9,194 nucleotides of DNA from NCBI GenBank assembly GCA_030018605.1, contig JASEHP010000052.1, positions 1 to 9,194 on the forward strand. Direction: 5' to 3'. A program made the position numbers and the translations under genes. Of the stretch, positions 1-5,246 are shown piece by piece (positions within the stretch are counted from its first letter, which is position 1; each line of letters starts with the position of its first letter). The notes under the pieces were generated by a model. That model saw only the letters and a program-made list of their open reading frames with translations. It searched no databases and was not told the DNA's origin. The stretch comes from Thermodesulfovibrionales bacterium. GTDB lineage: Bacteria > Nitrospirota > Thermodesulfovibrionia > Thermodesulfovibrionales > UBA1546.

Positions 1-24
1 ATACACCCTTATCTTTTTTACCGC

Positions 25-48
25 AAGATTTTACACAGAAGATTTTAC
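25..48. repeat. Short direct repeat upstream of the fmdB-like gene
   Basis: The 10-mer AAGATTTTAC occurs at 25-34 and again at 39-48, a 14-base period. It lies just upstream of the putative promoter. Two copies could be a pair of regulator half-sites on one helix face or chance in AT-rich DNA. The exact match is seen; any function is speculation. Confidence 0.3.
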
Positions 49-63
49 GCTACCCATTAAAAC

Positions 64-77
64 AGGTCATTTGACCT
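64..77. promoter_or_regulatory. Perfect 6-2-6 palindrome, candidate operator
   Basis: AGGTCA (64-69), TT, TGACCT (72-77) is a perfect inverted repeat. It overlaps the proposed -35 box at 71-76, so a dimeric protein bound here would be expected to block RNA polymerase. No regulator is identified in the window for this site. The palindrome is seen directly; the operator role is inferred. Confidence 0.35.
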
Positions 78-100
78 CAATCTCAGTATTCAGTTATATT
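71..100 (+). promoter_or_regulatory. Sigma-70-like promoter for the fmdB-like operon
   Basis: A -35-like TTGACC (71-76) is followed 18 bases later by a -10-like TATATT (95-100); shifting one base gives TTATAT with a 17-base spacer. Transcription would start near 107, giving a leader of about 25 bases that carries AGGAGG at 118-123. It is the best-matching promoter in the 131 bases before the first gene. Confidence 0.5.
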
Positions 101-131
101 TAATGATTAGTTTTTTCAGGAGGATTGCAAA

Positions 132-440
132 ATGCCTATATATGAATACGAGTGCCTTGATTGCGGCGGAACACATGAGGCGCTCCAGAAATTCAGCGAG
201 AAGCCTCTGAGTACATGCCCGAGATGCAGTGGAACATTGAAAAAGCTTATCTCAAATACATCATTCATCCTCAAAGGCACAGGCTGGTATAAGACAGATT
301 ATGCGGAAAAGCCATCCGGTTCAGATGAAAAGCCCAATGGAAAGAAAGGCTCAGGCGCTGAATCAAAAACAGAAACCAAAACAGAAACTAAAACAGAGAG
401 CAAAGCAGAACCTAAGACAGAGGCAGCAGTTAAAGCATAG
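132..440 (+). CDS. FmdB family zinc-ribbon protein
   Basis: A 102-aa protein whose first 40 residues are a typical FmdB/CxxC zinc ribbon: it opens MPIYEYEC, with cysteine pairs C8/C11 and C29/C32 placed to bind one zinc ion. FmdB was named as a putative regulator of formamidase and amide genes in Methylophilus; the actual role of most members is unknown, so DNA binding here is not assured. From about residue 48 the protein becomes a hydrophilic, probably disordered tail, ending in Lys/Thr/Glu repeats encoded by 12-bp tandem units. The start is well supported: AGGAGG at 118-123 lies 8 bases before the ATG. It is the first gene of a two-gene unit; its TAG stop shares one base with the GTG start of the next gene. 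Family assignment is confident, function is not. Confidence 0.88.
   Translation: MPIYEYECLDCGGTHEALQKFSEKPLSTCPRCSGTLKKLISNTSFILKGTGWYKTDYAEKPSGSDEKPNGKKGSGAESKTETKTETKTESKAEPKTEAAVKA
366..425 (+). repeat. Five-copy 12-bp tandem repeat inside the fmdB-like gene
   Basis: Five consecutive 12-base units start at 366, 378, 390, 402 and 414. The first two differ at one base (AAAACAGAAACC and AAAACAGAAACT) and later ones are more diverged. Each unit is four codons, so copy-number change would not shift the frame. They encode the K-T-E-T-like tail, residues 79-98. Confidence 0.75.
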
Positions 441-1195
441 TGATTGACCCGCAGATTCATATTCCCTATCACAAAATAGCAGAACATTTTTCGTTCATCA
501 GACAGGAAAAACTCAACCTTGAACTCTATCTTGAATCAAACACTCTTGACTCAATAAGCAGAGAAGACATATTGCAGCTAAAAAATCAGCTTGATTACAG
601 CCCTTCCCTGACAATTCACTCACCTTTTATGGATTTATCGCCGGGCGCAGTTGATTCAAAGGTCAGGCATGTGACAATGGAAAGATTCTATCATGTGTTG
701 GAAATCGCAAAAGAATTAAAGGTGAAATGTGTCGTATTCCATTCCGGATATGAGAAATGGAAATATGCCCTGAACATCGAACTCTGGCTTGAGCAAAGCC
801 TCTTTACATGGCAGCCTCTGATGAAAAAAGCAGAGGAAATCGGCGCCAAGATTGCAATAGAAAACATCTTTGAGGACGAGCCTGAAAACCTCAGGCTGTT
901 GATGGAAAGGATGGGGAATAAGAGCTTTGGAATTTGCTTTGATTCTGGGCACTTTAACCTTTTCTCTAAAGTATCACTTGAAGAATGGCTGGGGCATCTT
1001 AAGCCCTATATTTTGGAGCTTCACCTGCACGACAACAACAAGACCTCTGACCAGCATCTCCCGATAGGCGAAGGAACATTTGACTTCGGAAAACTATTCT
1101 CAGCATTGAAAGGCAAAGACCTTATTTACACGCTTGAGGCACACAGTCCCGAAGATACAAAAAAGAGTTTGGAGAGATTGAAGGGATATTTCTAA
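440..1195 (+). CDS. Sugar phosphate isomerase/epimerase (xylose isomerase-like TIM barrel)
   Basis: A 251-aa protein of the AP endonuclease 2 / xylose isomerase-like TIM-barrel superfamily. Candidate metal and substrate ligands appear in the usual order on successive strands: H60 (TIHSPF), H101 (VVFHSG), E141 (IAIEN), D168 and H171 (CFDSGH), H195 and H197 (LHLHD), H206, and E233 (TLEAH). The family includes sugar isomerases and epimerases, endonuclease IV and many uncharacterised enzymes; the short length favours a small-molecule enzyme, but the substrate cannot be read from sequence. The start is GTG at 440, overlapping the upstream TAG stop by one base (TAGTG). No strong ribosome binding site lies at normal distance, so translation is probably coupled to the fmdB-like gene. 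It converges with the minus-strand salvage operon, leaving 34 bases between their stops. Confidence 0.85.
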   Translation: MIDPQIHIPYHKIAEHFSFIRQEKLNLELYLESNTLDSISREDILQLKNQLDYSPSLTIHSPFMDLSPGAVDSKVRHVTMERFYHVLEIAKELKVKCVVFHSGYEKWKYALNIELWLEQSLFTWQPLMKKAEEIGAKIAIENIFEDEPENLRLLMERMGNKSFGICFDSGHFNLFSKVSLEEWLGHLKPYILELHLHDNNKTSDQHLPIGEGTFDFGKLFSALKGKDLIYTLEAHSPEDTKKSLERLKGYF

Positions 1196-1229
1196 AGGCG
1201 CTGTTTATTTCTATACCACGTTTGGGACG

Positions 1230-1379
1230 TCAGGAGACAAGCAGAGTTTCAGCAGACTTTACTTCAATCTCCCATCTAAGTCTGAAATACTGGAGTTCCC
1301 AGCTAAAGACGAGTCTCAGCAGATGTAAGAGAGCAACGAGTGAGAACACGGCAAGCACGATTTTTGTAAAAGGCTTCAT
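1230..1379 (-). CDS. Small membrane protein, 49 aa, possibly truncated
   Basis: A 49-codon ORF starts only 4 bases after the apt stop, with a G-rich GAGGGGGA ribosome binding site lying in the apt end. It reads MKPFTKIVLAVFSLVALLHL and continues LRLVFSW: one basic N-terminus plus a hydrophobic helix at about residues 7-26, ending in an L-L-R-L-V-F-S-W motif. This resembles the N-terminal half of small two-helix membrane proteins of about 60-75 aa. After W27 the sequence changes to a charged stretch (Y-F-R-L-R-W-E-I-E-V-K), with no second helix before the stop. The gene may therefore have lost its C-terminus to the structured sequence at 1247-1287. It is probably co-transcribed with mtnP and apt. 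Existence as a gene is likely; function is unknown. Confidence 0.6.
   Translation of the reverse strand: MKPFTKIVLAVFSLVALLHLLRLVFSWELQYFRLRWEIEVKSAETLLVS
1247..1287. repeat. Imperfect inverted repeat in the tail of the 49-aa gene
   Basis: TTTCAG-CAG-ACTT (1247-1259) faces AAGTCTGAAA (1278-1287); the arms match except for a 3-base insertion in the left arm. The hairpin sits where the small membrane protein stops resembling a membrane protein. It has no T-run, so a simple intrinsic terminator is unlikely. It could be the edge of a dispersed repeat. Confidence 0.35.
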
Positions 1380-1383
1380 CTCG

Positions 1384-1920
1384 TCAATCCCCCTCAAACT
1401 CCGTCAGCGCAAACACCTTGTATCCCTTTGCCTCAACTTTTTTGCGCCCGCCGACATCGGGAAGGTCAACGATAAAGCACATCTCAGAGACCGTGCCGCC
1501 GAGTTTTTCTATCAGGGCAGCAGCAGCAAGCGCAGTTCCGCCTGTAGCGAGCAGGTCATCTACAAGAAGGATGCGGTCGCCTTTCTTTATCGCATCCTTA
1601 TGAATCTCTATAATGTCAGTTCCGTACTCAAGCTCATATTCATGCTTTATCGTTTCAGCAGGAAGTTTTCCTTTTTTCCTTATCGGCACAAAGCCCCTTC
1701 CAAGGGTATAGGAAAGCGCTCCGCCTATTATAAATCCCCTTGATTCAATTCCGACTATCACATTAAACCTTACATCTCCTGTTATATATCTCTGCGTCAG
1801 GCTGTCAATAACAAGCCTGAACCCTACAGGGTCTTTTATCAGGGTTGTTATGTCTCTGAACATTATGCCCTTCTTTGGATAATCAGGAACTGTTCTGATT
1901 TTTGATTTTATCGGCATCAT
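1384..1920 (-). CDS. apt: Adenine phosphoribosyltransferase
   Basis: Converts adenine plus PRPP to AMP and pyrophosphate in the cytoplasm (purine salvage). The 178-aa length is normal for bacterial Apt. Visible landmarks are the N-terminal DYPKKGIMFRDIT substrate segment (13-25), ESRGF (59-63), the flexible loop PIRKKGKLPAET (79-90) and the PRPP-binding loop ILLVDDLLATGGTALA (117-132) with the paired aspartates D121-D122. Its position 18 bases downstream of the methylthioadenosine phosphorylase gene makes sense because that enzyme releases adenine. The gene begins ATG-ATG: AGGAGG at 1924-1929 is only 3 bases from the first ATG but 6 from the second at 1917, so the true start is probably 1917 and the protein 177 aa. 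Identification is secure. Confidence 0.96.
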   Translation of the reverse strand: MMPIKSKIRTVPDYPKKGIMFRDITTLIKDPVGFRLVIDSLTQRYITGDVRFNVIVGIESRGFIIGGALSYTLGRGFVPIRKKGKLPAETIKHEYELEYGTDIIEIHKDAIKKGDRILLVDDLLATGGTALAAAALIEKLGGTVSEMCFIVDLPDVGGRKKVEAKGYKVFALTEFEGD

Positions 1921-1923
1921 CTT

Positions 1924-1930
1924 CCTCCTT
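1924..1930 (-). promoter_or_regulatory. Ribosome binding site that decides the apt start
   Basis: AAGGAGG (minus strand) precedes tandem ATG codons at 1920 and 1917. Spacing to 1920 is 3 bases and to 1917 is 6 bases, which favours the second ATG. Confidence 0.6.
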
Positions 1931-1938
1931 GGCTCTGC

Positions 1939-2709
1939 CTATGATTTGCACGTTTCGCAATGTTCGAATTTAATCTTACTTATTGTATGAAGAAGAAGCT
2001 TTTTAACATTATCGGCATTCTTTTTCATTATTGAAACAATAATTTCCCACGTAACAGGCTCCTCACCCTCTTTCCAGCAGTCATAATCCGTTGACATGGC
2101 AATTGACTGATAACAGATTCCTATTTCCCTTGCGAGTATTACTTCAGGCACGGTTGACATGTTTATCACATCCGCGCCAAAGCCCCTGAACATGTGAGAT
2201 TCGGCCTTTGTGGAAAACCTCGGACCTTCAATTGTGATTACAGTGCCATTTGGATGATACCTCAGTTTAAGTTCTTTTGCAGTCTTCACTAAAAGGCTCT
2301 TGAGTTTTCTGCAGAAAGGCTCTGCCATTGGAGTATGGATAACCTTCTCATCATGGAATGTAAGAGGTCTATGTTTTGTATGGTCTATAAACTGGTCAAC
2401 GAATACAAGGTCTCCGGGCTTTATGCTTTCTCTCAAAGAGCCCACTGCAGTTGTTGCAAGGATATGTGTGCATCCTTCTTTTTTAAGCGCATATATATTC
2501 GCCCTGAAATTAACGCCTGTCGGATAAATGGAATGGCCTTTGCCGTGACGCGCAAGGATAACCGTATCAACACCTTCTATCTTTCCGACTGTCAGAGTGG
2601 ATGAAGGATTACCGTAAGGCGTCTTTACCTTCTTCTCTTTCTTATTCTTCATAAGGCGCGGGTCATCCATTCCCGAGCCGCCGATGATGCCGACTTTTAT
2701 CTTAGCCAT
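1939..2709 (-). CDS. mtnP: S-methyl-5'-thioadenosine phosphorylase
   Basis: Cleaves 5'-methylthioadenosine with phosphate to adenine and 5-methylthioribose-1-phosphate, clearing a by-product of polyamine and other SAM-dependent synthesis. The 256-aa protein is a family-2 nucleoside phosphorylase with GGSG (10-13, phosphate), ARHG (53-56), NFRANIYAL (67-75), EGPRFST (161-167), NMS (183-185) and STDYDCWKE (206-214). The DYD-CWKE signature, with paired aspartates contacting the adenine base, separates methylthioadenosine phosphorylase from guanosine/inosine phosphorylase. The C-terminus carries C251-x-x-C254, a possible disulfide pair. The start has AAAGGAG a few bases upstream. It leads an operon with apt and a small membrane protein. 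The rest of the methionine salvage pathway is not in the window. Confidence 0.93.
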   Translation of the reverse strand: MAKIKVGIIGGSGMDDPRLMKNKKEKKVKTPYGNPSSTLTVGKIEGVDTVILARHGKGHSIYPTGVNFRANIYALKKEGCTHILATTAVGSLRESIKPGDLVFVDQFIDHTKHRPLTFHDEKVIHTPMAEPFCRKLKSLLVKTAKELKLRYHPNGTVITIEGPRFSTKAESHMFRGFGADVINMSTVPEVILAREIGICYQSIAMSTDYDCWKEGEEPVTWEIIVSIMKKNADNVKKLLLHTISKIKFEHCETCKS

Positions 2710-2745
2710 TATCGCTCCTTTGTGACGACATGAATTTGCTTAAAC

Positions 2746-2775
2746 AAGATAAAAGAATGCTGCAGTTAAAGTCAA
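2746..2775 (-). promoter_or_regulatory. Sigma-70-like promoter for mtnP-apt
   Basis: On the minus strand TTGACT (2775-2770) is followed by TATCTT (2751-2746) with an 18-base spacer, or by TTATCT with 17. Transcription would begin near 2739, about 30 bases before the mtnP ATG. The site lies in the 114-base gap after the RNase H-like gene, supporting a separate salvage operon. No convincing terminator is seen in this gap. Confidence 0.5.
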
Positions 2776-2823
2776 GGGTTTATCAGAAAATGCTGGGATA
2801 GAACTCCATGCAGCACCGGTATT

Positions 2824-3594
2824 TTATCTGAGATACTCTTCTATGCCGGTCTGCGCTCTTAATCGTTGATAAATAACCTCAGCTATACCGAATAGGTTTA
2901 CGGTATCCTCTTTATTGTAAAGTTTTAACAATTCCAGCGCCTCGGAACTTCCGTTTTTGGCGTATTCCCATAATTTCACCGCATCATACCCGTCCATGCC
3001 CTTAACAGCCTCATCCCTTTCAAGCCCCATGGTGTTTTCGAGTTTTTTCAGCCCTCCCTGAAATCCAAGCTTTCTTGAGCCGAAGCATATATCAAAGTGA
3101 GGCATGTCAACCCTCAGACCCGGCATTGAGCGAAAAAGAAAAGGTATGTCGAATGCGGCTCCGTAAAAGGTTATAAGATATTTGTATCCGGAAAGTTCCT
3201 TATTCAGGTTCTCGGATGAAAGCCCGTTTCCCCTGACAAAACACCTGTAATCACAGCCGTCATACATGCCGACTACGGTCACATATCCTCCCTTGTCAGG
3301 CATGAGGCCGCTTGTTTCAATATCAAGGCATACCGCCTCGCCTTTGAACGTATCAAACAGCCTCCAGTGTTCTCTTCTTTTTATGGCGCTCGCGAAATAT
3401 CTTGCGTTAGAATTTTCCAGTTCCTTCAACGCAGAAGAAAGGCGGCTGTCAAAAATCGCTTTTTTGTCCGAACTGATAAAATGAATCTCCTGCGTATCTA
3501 TGAAATCGCTCCATGTGAGAATTCCGTTTTCCCAGAGCCTCTTTTCAAGCTTTATGCCGATTCCGTTTAATATGCTGAAGGTGTTCCGTATCAT
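2824..3594 (-). CDS. RNase H-like DEDDy nuclease (YprB-type domain) with N-terminal HhH
   Basis: A 256-aa protein of the DnaQ-like/RNase H-like 3'-5' exonuclease fold. Exo I is CLDIETSGL with D91 and E93; Exo II is ITFYGAAFDIPFL with D149; Exo III is YNKED with Y226 and D230, spaced Y-x3-D as in DEDDy enzymes, so all catalytic acids are present. The H-W-R-L-F segment before the domain (76-80) and the overall layout match the YprB ribonuclease H-like family. Residues 8-32 (ILNGIGIKLEKRLWENGI and following) look like a helix-hairpin-helix DNA-binding motif. The substrate is unknown; a role in DNA or RNA processing is inferred from the fold. The ATG overlaps the mutase stop by four bases (ATGA), so it is the last gene of the regulator-tkt-mutase operon. 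Confidence 0.85.
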   Translation of the reverse strand: MIRNTFSILNGIGIKLEKRLWENGILTWSDFIDTQEIHFISSDKKAIFDSRLSSALKELENSNARYFASAIKRREHWRLFDTFKGEAVCLDIETSGLMPDKGGYVTVVGMYDGCDYRCFVRGNGLSSENLNKELSGYKYLITFYGAAFDIPFLFRSMPGLRVDMPHFDICFGSRKLGFQGGLKKLENTMGLERDEAVKGMDGYDAVKLWEYAKNGSSEALELLKLYNKEDTVNLFGIAEVIYQRLRAQTGIEEYLR

Positions 3595-5246
3595 GCAAGC
3601 CCCAGCGCCTCTTTCGTTATTTTCTCCGCTGCCGCAAACACTGCCTTCTTTTCTTCTTCTGTTCTTGCCTCAATGTAAAACCTTACCTTCGGCTCAGTCC
3701 CTGAGGGCCTTATCATTAACCATGAACCATCGTCAAACACAAGTTTTGTTCCATCAACTATAATAACATCACTTACTGTTCTTTTGTTTTCACCGATATC
3801 AAGCGCGGCTCCAACCTTGTAATGTTCTCCAATAACTGAAAGCTTTTTAATCAACGTCTCTCCGATAAGAGAGCGGTCAACTGAAATGCCGGAGCGGTCT
3901 GGATAGTAATGCCCGAACTCATCCATTATGTCTTTCAGATAGCCGCTCAGATTTTTCCTTGTTACAGCCATCATCTCTATTGCAAGGAGAAGCCCGAAGA
4001 TAGCATCCTTTTCAAGGGTATGATTATATCCTGTCATCCCGTCTGATTCTTCAAAGGCAACAACGGCCCTTTCTTTCGACGACCGGAGCATATACGGCCT
4101 GAAATTTTTAAACCCTACTTTTGTCTCTCTTACGCCTATGCCGAGTTTTTTTGCTATGGCATTAACGAGGTTGCTCGTGCCGACAGATTTTACACCTATC
4201 CCATTAATCCCTTTATACACGCTCAGAAAATGAAATGCCATTGCTCCGAAATAATTCATCGGTATCTGCATATTTTCGTCAGCGTGTCTTATGCGGTCGC
4301 CGTCAGGGTCTATGATAACTCCCATTCTAAACCTTGCATTGCTCTCGCGCAAAACCCTTTCAACGCCTTGCATGTTTTTTTCTGAAGGCTCAGGAGCCAC
4401 GCCGCCAAAAAGAAAATCGTCTTCTGTCCTTAGGTACTTAATCTTGGCGCTCTCACCAAGAATCCTCTGTATGCGCCCCCTTGTTGCGCCGTGAACATTG
4501 TCAATACAGATGATGCAATCCTCCCTTCTTATAAAACTCTTTATTTTCTCTATATCCAGAGTCTTTCTCTCATTTATGAATTTGATGTAAAGATCTGCAA
4601 GGTCTATTTTTTCGCCCCAAAATCCCCCCTCCCCCCCTTTTTCAAAGGGGGGTGTCGGGGGATTACTCTCTCCCATCATCCTGTTTGCAATCTCTTCTAT
4701 TTTTGCTGTGATTTCTGTTCCTGCAGGCCCTCCGTCCGAGGGATTAAATTTGAGGCCGGCATAATTTGCGGGATTGTGCGAAGGGGTTAAGTTAATCGAG
4801 CAGGCAGCTTTCAACATCTCTATCCCTGCTGAAAACTCAGGCGTGGCTGCTTCGCCTGCATACCATGTCCTTATGCCTTGTTTTTGAAGAAGCCCGATGA
4901 CTTCTATTGCAAAATCATGGCCGAGGAATCTGTTGTCATGTCCTACAATAACCCCGCGGTTTTTTACGCCTTCAAAACCCGAAACACCAATTGCCTGCAT
5001 CACTGACTCATCTTTGCTTTTAAGCGTTTCTATAATTGCTGAAGCCACAATGCGCAGGTTATTGAATGTAAAGTCAGTTCCTATCTCACCGCGCCAACCA
5101 GAAGTCCCAAATACTATTTTTGCCGGTGCGGTATTTTCTCTCGCAAACTTCTCTATAACAGAAAGCAATTCCCTGTTTTTTGAAACATCTGACAGTATTT
5201 CTTTCCAGCAGGATGAGGCGTCCTTAAAGTCACCAGTCATTTTCAT
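3591..5246 (-). CDS. Phosphoglucomutase/phosphomannomutase family protein
   Basis: An alpha-D-phosphohexomutase of 551 aa, expected to interconvert hexose-1- and hexose-6-phosphates, most likely glucose. Motifs in order are FGTSGWRGEIG (46-56), the catalytic phosphoserine loop LTPSHNP with S156, the magnesium loop DPDGDR (313-318), the sugar-binding FEESDGM (398-404) and the phosphate-binding RPSGTEP (513-519). The TPSHNP serine loop followed by GLKFNPSDGGPAGT resembles phosphoglucomutases of the E. coli Pgm type, as does the roughly 45-residue N-terminal extension, but the sugar cannot be fixed from sequence. Residues 195-209 (NPPTPPFEKGGEGGF) are encoded by an inserted palindromic repeat, probably in a surface linker between domains 1 and 2. 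The start at 5246 overlaps the tkt stop (ATGA) and has AAGGGGG upstream; a second ATG lies at 5240. Confidence 0.92.
   Translation of the reverse strand: MKMTGDFKDASSCWKEILSDVSKNRELLSVIEKFARENTAPAKIVFGTSGWRGEIGTDFTFNNLRIVASAIIETLKSKDESVMQAIGVSGFEGVKNRGVIVGHDNRFLGHDFAIEVIGLLQKQGIRTWYAGEAATPEFSAGIEMLKAACSINLTPSHNPANYAGLKFNPSDGGPAGTEITAKIEEIANRMMGESNPPTPPFEKGGEGGFWGEKIDLADLYIKFINERKTLDIEKIKSFIRREDCIICIDNVHGATRGRIQRILGESAKIKYLRTEDDFLFGGVAPEPSEKNMQGVERVLRESNARFRMGVIIDPDGDRIRHADENMQIPMNYFGAMAFHFLSVYKGINGIGVKSVGTSNLVNAIAKKLGIGVRETKVGFKNFRPYMLRSSKERAVVAFEESDGMTGYNHTLEKDAIFGLLLAIEMMAVTRKNLSGYLKDIMDEFGHYYPDRSGISVDRSLIGETLIKKLSVIGEHYKVGAALDIGENKRTVSDVIIVDGTKLVFDDGSWLMIRPSGTEPKVRFYIEARTEEEKKAVFAAAEKITKEALGLA
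4621..4664. repeat. C-rich palindromic repeat inserted in frame in the mutase gene
   Basis: The outer arms AATCCCCC (4621-4628) and GGGGGATT (4657-4664) are exact reverse complements. An inner perfect 9-bp hairpin, CCCCCCTTT (4632-4640) and AAAGGGGGG (4644-4652), has a 3-base loop. On the coding strand it reads NPPTPPFEKGGEGGF without a stop. The base composition is starkly different from the flanking gene. This is the form of dispersed palindromic repeats known from many Nitrospirota, deltaproteobacterial and cyanobacterial genomes. Only one copy is in this window, so its dispersal is inferred. Confidence 0.85.

Noticed and set aside
1305..1379. Apparent frameshift in the 49-aa membrane gene
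   Set aside because: A first reading skipped two bases at 1329-1330; rereading CTC-TTA-CAT shows one continuous frame from 1379 to 1230.
1222..1743. 173-codon plus-strand open frame
   Set aside because: It runs antisense through apt, which is a certain gene; the translation is low in recognisable motifs and lacks a ribosome binding site.
2776..2823. Possible terminator hairpin after the nuclease gene
   Set aside because: TGCTG and CAGCA can pair but the stem is broken and no T-run follows, so it is not a convincing terminator.
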